A DNA stretch of 64,000 bases from an uncultured Porphyromonadaceae bacterium (GCA_937989585.1 CALKRW010000009.1:1-64000); one strand, 5' to 3'; positions 44,518 through 54,601 are shown, counted from the first letter of the stretch. A program made the numbers and translations. Notes: generated from the letters alone by a model not told the origin.

Positions 44518-47328
44518 TTAGTACCAGGTTATACCGTTGCGGAGTGAAGAGCGTTTGTCGTACTTAAGGTCTGAAAGCATCGACGACTTGACGGAGATAT
44601 GGAAATTATATGACTTGTAGGGCCCTACGGGAACAAAGGATGCCCGCATTGCAAAACAGTGGAGATCTCGGCCAATGGAGCAGTTCATGTATGCAAGCTT
44701 GTGGGTGTCAAAATTGTATGAGGCAGAGAATGAGAAGTTCCAGTTTTTGGTTGGGTTAATGTTGCCCGAGAAACTCAGGTTCTGGGTGATCCTGGAATTA
44801 TATTCCAGTTTCTCATAGTTGAACGTCCCATAACTGTATCCAATGGAATAGTTGACAGACAATGACCATGGAACTTCCCATTTCATATATCCGTCATCAC
44901 TAAGGTCTATACCATCGTCACCCTCGTTTTTGCGTCTGTCGCCATACTCGTCACCCGTCATGGGGCGGTTGTCATTGTTATTGTCTTTAGGGTTTTTGTC
45001 GTTCTTTTTCTTACGGCGGAATGTGTCGTTGTTGAAAGTATATGAGAACGATGTGCCTGTGGAGGAAAGACGACCGATACCTTTACCTGCTTTCCAGCGG
45101 GGTATATTGACGCGTACTGGATTGCCCTGGGCGTTCAACTGGTATGTATATACATCCCATACGGCATTCAGGTTCAGGTTGAAGTTCTTGGTAAGGCGAA
45201 GCAGTATGGAGGTGTTGATATTAGACCAGTTAAGCGAGTCCGCGGCAAAATTATATGATTGAGAAACTGTGAAATTCTCTATAAGCGAGATTTTCTTCTC
45301 ACCGATTGAATCATCTGTCTTTACCTTCATCTCGAGATTGTTGGCAAGTGAGAATGAAAGTGAACCGCTCTTGCCTCGACCTGGCACACCGAATGTGGCG
45401 TTAGGGAATTTACTATAAACTACTTCCTGGACAACACCGTCACTGCCGGGGCGAAGATATTTGCCGTAATAACCGAAGAATGAAGAACCAAAGTCCGGAG
45501 CCCCTGAAAATGAGATTGTAGGAGTCATCACATGGCGAATCATCTTTACTTTGTCTCCGAGGAATTTCATAGGCTTCCAGAAACCGTAGACTTTGGTGTC
45601 AAGTGAAACCGATGCATTGAAATCCCAGACGTTGTAAAGACTATAGGTTGTGTCGCAGATTTCTACGGCTGCATTCGGATCCCATTGTCTATTGACCTTG
45701 GATGTGTACATGCGGTCGTTTAGTGTTATCGACGGCGTCAGGTTGAGATATTTGAAGATGTTGAATGTTGCGTTTATAGGTACGGTGTGTCGCATACCGT
45801 TACGCCAGTCTTTTATGAGACTCTTTTTGAAAAATTCATCCTGTTTGGCTGTCAGGGAATTCTGTAACTGACCCGAATAGGACATTTTGATTTTCTCATA
45901 CCATTTCTCGCTGCCTACAGCGCGTTTGCGCTTGAAAGGCGCGACCTGGCTCATGGTGATGTTTAGGTTCGGGAATCCGACAGAGATTGTGGAATCCTGA
46001 GTGCGTTGCGAGACATTCATCGAAGCGGAAATTGACCATTTGGAATTAGGAATTCGGTAGGTCATATTTACTGTCGAGGACTTGGTGTTCTCAGTGAAGG
46101 CGTTGGAATAATATGAGTTGAGGTCATTTCTAGTATATCCTGAGGTGGTAAAGTTGACCGAAGCCGAAAGGCTCATCGAGGGATTGGCCTTGGAGTCTTG
46201 TGAATGAGACCACAGAATCTGGAAGTTGGTCTGTTTCGAATAGTCAGGCAGCCCCTTGTCGCCGTAAATCGACTTTAGGTAGGAAATATTGAAGTTGCCC
46301 GAATACTTATAGCGCTTGACATATGTTGAGCGAGCGGAGAGACCCCAGGACCCCTTTGTGTAAACCTCGCCAGTAAGAGCGAGATCAATGTTGTCGCTGA
46401 GAGCAAGATAATATCCTCCGTCACGTAGATAGAAACCGCGAGTGTAATCGTCTCCGAAAGTTGGGAAGATTATTCCCGAAGAATATTCCTTGGAGAATGG
46501 AAAATAACCGAAAGGCACAGCGAGAGGCAGAGGCAGTCCTGCAAGGACAAGATAGGTAGGTCCTGTAACTACATTCTTGCCAGGCTTCATTTTGCCGCGT
46601 GTGATCTGAAAATAGAAGTGCGGATGGTCATGGTCGTCACAGGTGGTGTATTTTCCATTCTGGAAGAAATATGTGTCATCTGAATCTTTTTTAGCAATAC
46701 CTCCATGCAGATAACCTTCGCCTTGCTGTGTGACGATGTCGTAGAGTATGCCTTTGCGTGTGCCGAAATTGTAACGCATGGTGTGGGCCTCGTAATCCGT
46801 GCCATCCTCGCTGAAGACCGGACGTCCTTGTTCTTCGCCTGTTGAGTCGACCTTACCCAATGCGTATACAGTGTTGTTTTTAAGGTCGAGGTCTATTTGT
46901 TCGGCATCAATCTTAAATTGGCCGTATTGAACTTGACTTGCACCGTACATAAATGCGGAATCACGTCTCACAAGAAGCATTGAGTCCTTAGAGGAAAATA
47001 CAACAGGTGCGTCAAGATCGACTTTGCGGCGCACCACACGCTGTTTGATCGGGGGTGTGGCAGTGCTGTCAATGAGCAGGGAATCCGGTATATCTGACAA
47101 TCTTTCGGAAATAGAGTCGTCGGTGTTGACTGATGTATCAGCAGGAATAGGTGTGTTCGGAACAATTGCTTCTGTTTCTGAGGTTTCTGAAAAATCGCTG
47201 ACGGAATCGGCCACAACATCGACAGACTTTTCGTTGGAAAGCCCTAGAGCAGTGGCAAAAGCATCAAAGCCCTGCCAGACAATGGGAAGGGCAAAGAGTA
47301 GAAATATATATGGCAACGTTTTTTTCAC
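44518..47328 (-). CDS. lptD: LptD-like LPS-assembly outer-membrane protein
   Basis: The 936-residue protein has an N-terminal signal sequence, an acidic Ser/Thr/Pro-rich stretch (about 35-105), and an OstA/LptA-like beta-jellyroll (about 120-235, FSSKDSMLLVRRDSAFMYG). A large barrel follows, with GLPLPLAVPFGYFPF and SGIIFPTFGDDYTRGFYLRDGGYY, typical of LptD in Bacteroidetes. The barrel places LPS in the outer leaflet. The length is within the family range. A TAAATTTG -7 element is found upstream on the minus strand (47358-47351). It lies between the biotin genes and porT. Confidence 0.85.
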   Translation of the reverse strand: MKKTLPYIFLLFALPIVWQGFDAFATALGLSNEKSVDVVADSVSDFSETSETEAIVPNTPIPADTSVNTDDSISERLSDIPDSLLIDSTATPPIKQRVVRRKVDLDAPVVFSSKDSMLLVRRDSAFMYGASQVQYGQFKIDAEQIDLDLKNNTVYALGKVDSTGEEQGRPVFSEDGTDYEAHTMRYNFGTRKGILYDIVTQQGEGYLHGGIAKKDSDDTYFFQNGKYTTCDDHDHPHFYFQITRGKMKPGKNVVTGPTYLVLAGLPLPLAVPFGYFPFSKEYSSGIIFPTFGDDYTRGFYLRDGGYYLALSDNIDLALTGEVYTKGSWGLSARSTYVKRYKYSGNFNISYLKSIYGDKGLPDYSKQTNFQILWSHSQDSKANPSMSLSASVNFTTSGYTRNDLNSYYSNAFTENTKSSTVNMTYRIPNSKWSISASMNVSQRTQDSTISVGFPNLNITMSQVAPFKRKRAVGSEKWYEKIKMSYSGQLQNSLTAKQDEFFKKSLIKDWRNGMRHTVPINATFNIFKYLNLTPSITLNDRMYTSKVNRQWDPNAAVEICDTTYSLYNVWDFNASVSLDTKVYGFWKPMKFLGDKVKMIRHVMTPTISFSGAPDFGSSFFGYYGKYLRPGSDGVVQEVVYSKFPNATFGVPGRGKSGSLSFSLANNLEMKVKTDDSIGEKKISLIENFTVSQSYNFAADSLNWSNINTSILLRLTKNFNLNLNAVWDVYTYQLNAQGNPVRVNIPRWKAGKGIGRLSSTGTSFSYTFNNDTFRRKKKNDKNPKDNNNDNRPMTGDEYGDRRKNEGDDGIDLSDDGYMKWEVPWSLSVNYSIGYSYGTFNYEKLEYNSRITQNLSFSGNINPTKNWNFSFSASYNFDTHKLAYMNCSIGRDLHCFAMRASFVPVGPYKSYNFHISVKSSMLSDLKYDKRSSLRNGITWY

Positions 47329-47409
47329 CTGTGATGAACGCTTGAACGTGCAAATTTAAGAAATATCGGCGGGAAAGGGAGTGTATTGGGGATTTTTAAC
47401 GGTTTTTTG

Positions 47410-48042
47410 TTAAAGAGGAGGGACATCAATTATGCTGGCTCCCGGGAAATTGACTGCAAGATAGCGTTCAATAAAGGCCCGGGTATCAGCAGCGATTAGT
47501 TTATCTTGATCGAAATACTTGTTATAGAGGACGCCGGCAAGTGTTATTCCTCGGGATTTTATGGCTTCAAGCGAGAGTATGGTATGGTTTATTGAGCCGA
47601 GACGGCTATTTGTTACCAGCCACATAGGCAATGAGCGACTCGAGGCATAGTCGATGGCAAAAAAATTGTCGGTGATTGGGACCATGAGACCACCGGCGCC
47701 TTCAACGAGAACTATATCATATCGTCGCTCAAGTTCCTCGCGAGCCTTGTCTATGATGTTAAGATCAATCTCACGACTGTCAATGATGGCGGCGAGTTGA
47801 GCCGATGCTGGATATGAAAAGATTATGGGTGCGGTCAGACCTTCCCTGTCTTCGGGCAAAGGGCCGGTTCCGGTCAGGGCACGGTGTGCGTCAATATCCT
47901 CGGAATGGCCGGTATTTCCGGTCTGAATGAATTTCTGTGTTATGACTGTTTTGCCTTTATTGCTTAGAAGTTTTGCAAGATAGGCGGTGCAGTAAGTTTT
48001 ACCGGCATCTGTGTCGATGCCTGAGATGAAGTATGTCGGCAT
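47410..48042 (-). CDS. bioD: Dethiobiotin synthetase BioD
   Basis: The 210-residue protein begins with the P-loop variant GIDTDAGKTYCTAYLA, followed by KFIQTGNTG and VEGAGGLMVPI, all conserved in BioD. It forms the ureido ring of dethiobiotin using ATP and CO2. It starts 3 nt after the stop of the BioG-BioC fusion, so both belong to one biotin operon. Confidence 0.92.
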   Translation of the reverse strand: MPTYFISGIDTDAGKTYCTAYLAKLLSNKGKTVITQKFIQTGNTGHSEDIDAHRALTGTGPLPEDREGLTAPIIFSYPASAQLAAIIDSREIDLNIIDKAREELERRYDIVLVEGAGGLMVPITDNFFAIDYASSRSLPMWLVTNSRLGSINHTILSLEAIKSRGITLAGVLYNKYFDQDKLIAADTRAFIERYLAVNFPGASIIDVPPL

Positions 48043-48045
48043 GGT

Positions 48046-49470
48046 TTATTTCAGGGCGTCAGGGTCAAGCCTGCGGGCGATGATGAAAATTGGCTTATAC
48101 GTCAAGGGATAGAGACCCTCGTTGTTACTGGGATAATCAGCCAGCAGGCGGCGTACCATTGAGATTCTGGATCCTTCAGTCGCAAGAGCATTTACGCCGG
48201 TATCGCGCAGATGTTCTATGATTTCTCGTGGTGATTTGAAGTTGAGAGTTAGGGTTGATGACTGACATACGTGGATGGCAAATCCCTCAGGTATCATTGC
48301 CTGCCAGCCTGAGGCTGAAGGCAGACTAAGACCGTGACCAATTGTTTGTGAAAGTTCAGAAAGATTGTTCTGTACGAAAGATGATATTATAAGATAGCCC
48401 CCAGGAATGAGAACACGCTCGCATTCCCGCAGAAATGAAGCGGGAGAGTTGAACCACTGTAAAGTTGAGGAAGAAAAGATGTAAGCCAGAGAACGAGAGG
48501 GAAATTTCCGTATCGCAACCTCGGCATCACATTGTGAGAACCGTCCGTCGGGAGCATATTTCGAAGTATCTACAGCCGCAATGTCCCATAGGCGCTGGAT
48601 GCAGCCGGGGACTATGCGTGAAGTGTAAAGTGAAGTCAGTGTACCATTGCCGCATCCAACTTCGAGTACATCGCCTTCAAGCATGTAATCGTCATTGAGT
48701 CCTGCCGCCGTAGAAAACAAATGCATTAGGGTTGTGGCGATTTTCTGTTGTGCCACGGCAGCCCGGGTGTATGAATCGCCACATTTGCTGAAACGTTGCG
48801 TGACGCGTGATTTGTCAATAATGAACTGGGTGATGAGCGAGTTGAAATCAGGAAGATGCCCCGAGTTTATTATAAGTGTCGGCGCGACTTGACGCCAGGC
48901 CGCAAGTTGGTTTGCCGCAGGAAAAATGCGGTCTTCACGGCCTATGACTGCCAGGTCCCATTCTTCAACTTGTGGAGTATGGAAGAATGTATGCGTCTCG
49001 ATTGCGTTAAGTTCCTCAATGAGTTCGCTAACCGGGCGTTTGGGACGTACTTCGCGGAATGCCTCGAACTGGGTGGCCGAGGTGCACATGCGTCGATAGA
49101 ATTTGCTGAGAGACTGAGGGTTCAGCGCATTGATAGTACCGTGATAAATTGCTGTTGGAATACCACGGCGGTCATTTATTGGGTCCAGGGTGCCTCCGAC
49201 GGCAATGCGCTTGGTGATGCGGGGTTCTATCTCATGTATGGTAAGTGATGCAACAAAAACGCCCATTGACCATGCAATCAGGCAAATTTCATCATAATTG
49301 CGAAGGACGGGGGACCAATTGAATGTAAGGTCTCGGTAATCCCAAAGGACCAGAATATCATACCCCTCGAAATACAGGTCCCGGAAAGGGCGTGCGTCCA
49401 TCCCCCATCCGGCGTATAGCAGAATGAGTCGACGATTGGAAGATGTTCGACTGATGTATTTCGATTTCAT
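48046..49470 (-). CDS. bioG-bioC: BioG-BioC fusion for pimeloyl-ACP synthesis
   Basis: The 474-residue protein joins two enzymes. Residues 14-215 are a BioG (DUF452) esterase: LLYAGWGMDARPF, nucleophile motif AWSMG at 66-70, and SGHLPDF near 203 with the catalytic His. Residues about 222-474 are a BioC malonyl-ACP methyltransferase, with FSKCGDSYTRAA, the SAM motif VLEVGCGNG (268-276) and SSTLQWF. BioC methylates malonyl-ACP to disguise it for fatty-acid elongation, and BioG removes the methyl group to release pimeloyl-ACP. The fusion places the first and last step in one chain. bioD follows 3 nt downstream. Confidence 0.9.
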   Translation of the reverse strand: MKSKYISRTSSNRRLILLYAGWGMDARPFRDLYFEGYDILVLWDYRDLTFNWSPVLRNYDEICLIAWSMGVFVASLTIHEIEPRITKRIAVGGTLDPINDRRGIPTAIYHGTINALNPQSLSKFYRRMCTSATQFEAFREVRPKRPVSELIEELNAIETHTFFHTPQVEEWDLAVIGREDRIFPAANQLAAWRQVAPTLIINSGHLPDFNSLITQFIIDKSRVTQRFSKCGDSYTRAAVAQQKIATTLMHLFSTAAGLNDDYMLEGDVLEVGCGNGTLTSLYTSRIVPGCIQRLWDIAAVDTSKYAPDGRFSQCDAEVAIRKFPSRSLAYIFSSSTLQWFNSPASFLRECERVLIPGGYLIISSFVQNNLSELSQTIGHGLSLPSASGWQAMIPEGFAIHVCQSSTLTLNFKSPREIIEHLRDTGVNALATEGSRISMVRRLLADYPSNNEGLYPLTYKPIFIIARRLDPDALK

Positions 49471-49536
49471 TTAGGCCGATACTATAAGTTTATGGGACTA
49501 AAAAGAGGTGTCCGCGTCCGAGAGGTAACTGTCTTG

Positions 49537-50076
49537 TCAAGGAATAATTCTGAGTCCAGTAGACTTCCCTTTAAGTTGATTCTTTTCGATGTCGTCTATT
49601 ATGCTCTGATAGCGTCGGGCGCTCTCAAAAAGAGTCTGCATTCTTGAAACCTGCTCGTTATTTAGCGGAGCAGAATCCTGTAAAAAAGTTATTGTAGTAA
49701 TGAAATCTGCCGGCCAGGTCTGTCTTCCTTCCTCAGTCATGGTTTCCCATGAGTCAGCGGCATCTTCATTGCCGGCAAGATACTCAAGTTCTTGGCCGAA
49801 TTTGTTGAGTGTTGCTTCTGCGGCAACAATCATAAGTGAGATATCCTCAACAGTGAAAGAGCGGTTGGAAGATATGTTTTCAGCAAATTCGGCAAGGGAA
49901 CGCTCGTCAAATACGGCAGGTTCCTGAAGAATCCTGTGTGCCGACTGTTCTGGCGTAAGCACGGTGTCGGAGGAGGATTTCTCACCTTTGCCACATCCTC
50001 GTATGAAAAAAATCAAGGCAACGGCCAAGGCGACAATGCCTGCCGTTGCAATGATTTTGATAGAGCGTGAAGACAT
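49537..50076 (-). CDS. Hypothetical single-pass membrane protein
   Basis: I do not recognise the family. The 179-residue product has an N-terminal hydrophobic helix (about 8-26), then GCGKGEKSSSD, and an acidic, helical rest with no cysteines or catalytic motifs. The cysteine in RGC is not in a good lipobox. It starts 7 nt after gpmI and precedes the biotin genes, so it is part of the same minus-strand run. It probably faces the periplasm. Confidence 0.6.
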   Translation of the reverse strand: MSSRSIKIIATAGIVALAVALIFFIRGCGKGEKSSSDTVLTPEQSAHRILQEPAVFDERSLAEFAENISSNRSFTVEDISLMIVAAEATLNKFGQELEYLAGNEDAADSWETMTEEGRQTWPADFITTITFLQDSAPLNNEQVSRMQTLFESARRYQSIIDDIEKNQLKGKSTGLRIIP

Positions 50077-50083
50077 GGATTTA

Positions 50084-51607
50084 TCAGTCCTTGATTAGGT
50101 CGTGGCCTGTCATTTCAGCCGGCTGGCTTAGACCCATGATGTGCAGAATGGAAGGTGCCACGTCTGCGAGTATACCGTCAGTTACGCTGGCGTTATTGTC
50201 ATCCGAGATATATACGAAAGGCACCGGGTTGAGGGAGTGTGCCGTGTTGGGAGTGCCATCAGGATTGATGGCATTGTCTGCGTTGCCGTGATCTGCGATG
50301 ATAATTGTGCCGTAACCATGTTCTTTTGCTGCGTTCACAACGCGTTCCACGCAATTGTCAACGGTTGCGACAGCCTTTTCGATTGCTTCGTATATGCCGG
50401 TGTGTCCCACCATATCTCCGTTTGCGAAGTTGACTACGATAAAGTCATACTTTTCGGTATCAATGGCTTCGACAAGTTTGGCGGTGACTTCAGGTGCAGA
50501 CATCTCTGGTTTCAGGTCATAGGTCGCAACTTTTGGGGAGGGGACAAGAATACGTTCTTCGCCGGCATAAGGTTCTTCGCGACCGCCGTTAAAGAAGAAT
50601 GTAACGTGAGCGTATTTCTCTGTCTCTGCGATATGCAGTTGCTTAAGGCCTTTGTCGGAAATGTACTGTCCGAGTGTGTTGTTGACGTTCTCTTTGTCGA
50701 AAAGAATGTGGACTCCCTTGAATGATGCGTCATAAGGTGTCATGCAGTAGTACTGAAGGTCAGGAATGGTGGTCATTCCTTCGTCCGGCATGTCATGCTG
50801 GGTAAGTACGATAGTCAGTTCCTTGGCACGGTCGTTGCGGTAGTTGAAGAAGATGACAACGTCACCGGGTTTGATTGTGCCATCGACGTTAGCATTGTTG
50901 ATAGGTTTGATGAACTCGTCAGTGACATCCTCATCGTAACTTTCCTGCATTGCCTTGACCATGTCGGTGGCCTGTTTCCCTTCGCCTTTGACGAGAAGGT
51001 CATAGGCAATCTTGATACGCTCCCAGCGTTTGTCTCGGTCCATTGCGTAGAATCGGCCAATGATGGAAGCGATGACGCCGGCCGAGCCGGGTTGGCTGCA
51101 ATGTGCGGTGAGATCCTCGATAAAGCCTTTTCCGGAATGGGGGTCGGTGTCACGGCCGTCCATGAAGCAGTGCAGATAGACTTTGTCAAGTTTGTATTCA
51201 CCGGCAATGTCACATAGTGCCTTGATATGGTCGAGTGAAGAGTGAACGCCGCCGTTGGAGGTAAGACCCATCAGGTGAAGTGCGTGTCCGGTCTTCTGGG
51301 CGTAGGTATATGCGTTGCGAATTTCGGGGTTCTTAAGTATGCTGTGGTCGTTGATGGCACGGTTGATCTTAACCAGATCCTGATACAGGACTCGGCCGGC
51401 GCCGATGTTCAGGTGGCCTACCTCGCTATTGCCCATCTGTCCGTCGGGAAGACCGACGCTCTCACCCGAGGCTGAGAGTTGGGAATGAGGATAATTGGCC
51501 ATAAGATAATCCCAGTAGGGAGTGTTGCCTGAGGAGATGGCGTCACTTTTGGTGTGGTCACCGAGGCCCCAGCCATCAAGTATCATCAGTAATGCTTTGT
51601 TTGCCAT
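50084..51607 (-). CDS. gpmI: 2,3-bisphosphoglycerate-independent phosphoglycerate mutase
   Basis: The 507-residue protein has the alkaline-phosphatase-like start LLMILDGWGLG, the phosphoserine motif MGNSEVGHLNIGAGR (Ser61), the insertion domain with GRFYAMDRD, and the metal-binding C-terminal NFANGDMVGHTG and IIIADHGNAD motifs. It converts 3- to 2-phosphoglycerate in glycolysis, using Mn2+. The length is standard. Its promoter overlaps the divergent thioesterase promoter. Confidence 0.95.
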   Translation of the reverse strand: MANKALLMILDGWGLGDHTKSDAISSGNTPYWDYLMANYPHSQLSASGESVGLPDGQMGNSEVGHLNIGAGRVLYQDLVKINRAINDHSILKNPEIRNAYTYAQKTGHALHLMGLTSNGGVHSSLDHIKALCDIAGEYKLDKVYLHCFMDGRDTDPHSGKGFIEDLTAHCSQPGSAGVIASIIGRFYAMDRDKRWERIKIAYDLLVKGEGKQATDMVKAMQESYDEDVTDEFIKPINNANVDGTIKPGDVVIFFNYRNDRAKELTIVLTQHDMPDEGMTTIPDLQYYCMTPYDASFKGVHILFDKENVNNTLGQYISDKGLKQLHIAETEKYAHVTFFFNGGREEPYAGEERILVPSPKVATYDLKPEMSAPEVTAKLVEAIDTEKYDFIVVNFANGDMVGHTGIYEAIEKAVATVDNCVERVVNAAKEHGYGTIIIADHGNADNAINPDGTPNTAHSLNPVPFVYISDDNNASVTDGILADVAPSILHIMGLSQPAEMTGHDLIKD

Positions 51608-51658
51608 AATTTGGTTATGTATAGTTCGTTATACTTTTGATTTTCTGTTTGACGAGTA

Positions 51659-51690
51659 CAAAGGTACAAATATCTTGTCTGTTAAGCAAA
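51659..51690 (-). promoter_or_regulatory. gpmI: Promoter of gpmI
   Basis: On the minus strand TTTG (51690-51687), a 20-nt spacer and TACCTTTG (51666-51659) match the consensus. It overlaps the plus-strand promoter for the thioesterase gene. Confidence 0.65.
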
Positions 51691-51706
51691 AAAATTGCTA
51701 CATTTG
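51675..51706 (+). promoter_or_regulatory. Promoter of the acyl-ACP thioesterase gene
   Basis: TTG at 51675-51677, a 21-nt spacer and TACATTTG at 51699-51706 form a good promoter 24 nt before the ATG at 51731. It overlaps the gpmI promoter on the other strand. Confidence 0.55.
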
Positions 51707-51730
51707 CAACACATTGTAAAGAACGCCAGC

Positions 51731-52468
51731 ATGGAGAGAATACATACACACAAATATTTCCTTACAGCCGCAGAATGTAATGCCCAGCAAACGATGCCTC
51801 TTTCGCTCCTTGTGGAGCGAGTCATTGAGACGGCCACCGAACATGCCAATATGTTGCATATAGGATTTTTGGACCTTGTTGAATATCATATTGGCTGGGT
51901 TCTTTCACGACTGAGTGTTGAGATTGACCGTTGGCCTGTGACAAACAGCGGCTATGCCTTGCGAACATGGATTACCGATTTGGAAAGATTTTGGTCTACG
52001 CGCTCGCATGAACTTCTTGACGTTGACGGGAATGTGATAGGGAGAATACGTACCGTATGGGCTGCGATTGATACAGAAAAACGTACAGCGGCCGACCTCT
52101 CGGTGCTGAATCCTGAGGCGTTTGTGTGTCCTGACGGTAAATGCCCGTTGCCACCTATGCGCAGATTGACTCCGGTCAAGGGTGCTGACAGAAGTTTTTA
52201 TTATGAATTCAGGGTTTCGGATATAGACATCAACAGACACGTGACTTCTAAACGTTATGTCGAATTGGTTTGTGATACCAAACCTTTGGAATGGTATGAT
52301 GAATACTCGATTTTTGCCTTTGATATAGCATTCCAGCATGAATGTCTTTTCGGACAGAAGATTGCAGTCAATTCTAAGGAAACGGAGAGTCCGGAAGGAA
52401 GACCGGAGACCGATGTCGAGGTGATAAAAGATGGTGTCAGGGCTGTAAGTGCAAGACTCGTATTTTAG
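51731..52468 (+). CDS. Acyl-ACP thioesterase
   Basis: The ATG at 51731 is chosen because an ATG at 51695 falls inside the promoter. The 245-residue product has two hotdog domains like bacterial FatA/FatB-type enzymes: a first domain with LGFLDLVEYHIGWVLSRL and a conserved TWITDLERFWSTR, and a second with YEFRVSDIDINRHVTSKRYVE, where Asn-x-His marks the active site. It releases free fatty acids from acyl-ACP. It converges on recG. Confidence 0.85.
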   Translation: MERIHTHKYFLTAAECNAQQTMPLSLLVERVIETATEHANMLHIGFLDLVEYHIGWVLSRLSVEIDRWPVTNSGYALRTWITDLERFWSTRSHELLDVDGNVIGRIRTVWAAIDTEKRTAADLSVLNPEAFVCPDGKCPLPPMRRLTPVKGADRSFYYEFRVSDIDINRHVTSKRYVELVCDTKPLEWYDEYSIFAFDIAFQHECLFGQKIAVNSKETESPEGRPETDVEVIKDGVRAVSARLVF

Positions 52469-52483
52469 AGGGCGATAATCTGC

Positions 52484-54583
52484 TCAGGAAATTCTTGACC
52501 AGTCTGCGGTCCGTGCCAAGGTAAGTTTGAGAGCGCGTGCGAATGGCGCATTCTCTGGAAGAACAAGGGCCGGATCCTCTTTCATGAGTATGTCTGCCTG
52601 GTCGCGTGCCAGTTGGATAATCTGTCCGTCTTTGGCTAGGTTGGCGATTCGCAGGTCAAAGGCTATGCCGCTTTGCATGGTGCCTTCGATATCACCGGGA
52701 CCTCGCATCTTCATGTCGGCCTCGGCTATGACAAAACCGTCTGTGGTCTGTGTCATGAGTTCGAGTCGCTTGCGTGTCTCTGCTGATATTTTATACTTGG
52801 TCATGAGTACACAGTAACTCTGGTCAGCACCACGGCCTACACGTCCACGCAACTGGTGAAGTTGTGACAGTCCGAAACGTTCGGCGTTCTCAATTATCAT
52901 CACCGAGGCGTTGGGAACATTGACGCCGACTTCAATTACGGTAGTGGCAACAAGAATACGTGCCTCGCCAGACACGAAAAGTCCCATCTGGTAGTCTTTT
53001 TCCTGAGGTTTCTGTTTGCCGTGTACAAAAGCGACCTTATACTGTGGGAATGTCTCACGAATCAGGTCATATCCTTCTTCAAGAGAACGAAGGTCGAGTT
53101 TGGCATTCTCTTCGATAAGGGGGTAGACTATGTAAGCCTGCCGTCCCTGTTTGAGCTGGTAGCCGAGTGCTTTGTAGACGTTGAAACGCTGCGGGTCGTA
53201 CCGGAGCACGGTGGTGACCGGTTTTCGACCCGGTGGCAGTTCGTCAATGACAGAGACATCGAGATCTCCGTAAAGCGTCATTGCAAGTGTACGGGGAATG
53301 GGCGTTGCTGTCATAACAAGGACATGTGGCTGTAGCCGCTCATTCTTGGTCCATAGTCTCGCGCGTTGGGCGACACCAAAACGATGTTGTTCGTCTATGA
53401 CTGCAAGCGCTAGATTTCTGAAAACAACAGTATCCTCGATAAGTGCGTGTGTGCCGACGAGAATATGTACCGAACCATCAAGAAGTCCTTCAAGAATTTC
53501 ACGTCTTCGTTTGGCGCGTGTAGAGCCTGTGAGTAACGCGACATTGACACCGATTGGCGCTACCATCTCGCGAAGTGTTTCGTAATGCTGCCCCGCGAGT
53601 ATTTCGGTTGGTGCCATAAGACATGCCTGGGCGCCGTTGTCCATAGCCATCAGCATAGCCATCAGTGCGACGAGAGTTTTACCGGAACCAACATCTCCCT
53701 GAACGAGTCTGTTCATCTGGCGTCCGCTTGCACAGTCTTCTCGAATTTCGCGAATCACTCGCTTTTGCGCACCTGTCAAGGGAAATGGCAGGCATTCATT
53801 ATAGAATCGGTTGAAGAATCGTCCGATATGTACGAAACGCTGACCTTCGGATGCGGATTTGCGCCTAAGGTTGCGTCGTGTCATGTCTACCGCGATGTAG
53901 AAAAGTTCTTCAAATTTCAGTCTTAGACGTGCTCGCTGCAATGTCTCGTTATCCTTGGGATTGTGTATGGCAATGAGTGATTCACGGAGGTCAGCGAGTT
54001 TGAGTCTTTCTTTAACTTTTGGTGGTAAGGTGTCGCAGATTCGGGGATGAGTATCGAGGATAGTTTTGATCCATGTTGAAAACTGGCGAGAACCGATGCC
54101 TGAGTTTCTGAGTTTCTCTGTCAGCGGATAAACGCCACGGAGACCGTTCTTGACGATTTTGGCATCGGCTGGATCGACTTCCGGATGTATCATCGACCAT
54201 GTTCGCGTAGGTTCGAAGAAAGTGGGTTTCCCGAACAGTACGTATTCACTCCCCGGATTGTATGCCTCGCGAATTGATTTTATCCTATTGAACCATAATA
54301 CCTCAATAGTACCGGTCCCGTCAGTAAAAAGGCCTATAAGACGGCTCTTTGCCCCTTCTCCATGAATCGTAAAATTTATGAATCGCCCCTTTATCTGTAC
54401 AACAGGCATTTCGCCGGAAAAATCGCGAATAGAGTAGATCTTTGATCGGTCGACATAGTGTGTGGGAAAATGGCGTACAAGATCATAGGCAGACTTGATG
54501 CCAAGTTCCTTTCCAATGAGTTCGGCGCGTCGTGGACCTATTCCCTTTACGAATTTTACATCTATGTCGCGAAGTGAAAGCAA
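52484..54583 (-). CDS. recG: ATP-dependent DNA helicase RecG
   Basis: The 699-residue protein has the N-terminal wedge/OB domain (VKGIGPRRAELIGKELG, then the OB fold at about 55-150). The two helicase domains follow with Walker A GDVGSGKTLVA, DEQH (VIDEQHRFG), TATPIPRTLAMT and the C-terminal QLRGRVGRG. It remodels stalled replication forks. ispD precedes it with an 18-nt gap on the same strand. Confidence 0.95.
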   Translation of the reverse strand: MLSLRDIDVKFVKGIGPRRAELIGKELGIKSAYDLVRHFPTHYVDRSKIYSIRDFSGEMPVVQIKGRFINFTIHGEGAKSRLIGLFTDGTGTIEVLWFNRIKSIREAYNPGSEYVLFGKPTFFEPTRTWSMIHPEVDPADAKIVKNGLRGVYPLTEKLRNSGIGSRQFSTWIKTILDTHPRICDTLPPKVKERLKLADLRESLIAIHNPKDNETLQRARLRLKFEELFYIAVDMTRRNLRRKSASEGQRFVHIGRFFNRFYNECLPFPLTGAQKRVIREIREDCASGRQMNRLVQGDVGSGKTLVALMAMLMAMDNGAQACLMAPTEILAGQHYETLREMVAPIGVNVALLTGSTRAKRRREILEGLLDGSVHILVGTHALIEDTVVFRNLALAVIDEQHRFGVAQRARLWTKNERLQPHVLVMTATPIPRTLAMTLYGDLDVSVIDELPPGRKPVTTVLRYDPQRFNVYKALGYQLKQGRQAYIVYPLIEENAKLDLRSLEEGYDLIRETFPQYKVAFVHGKQKPQEKDYQMGLFVSGEARILVATTVIEVGVNVPNASVMIIENAERFGLSQLHQLRGRVGRGADQSYCVLMTKYKISAETRKRLELMTQTTDGFVIAEADMKMRGPGDIEGTMQSGIAFDLRIANLAKDGQIIQLARDQADILMKEDPALVLPENAPFARALKLTLARTADWSRIS

Positions 54584-54601
54584 TGCTTGAGAATTGTGGT
54601 G

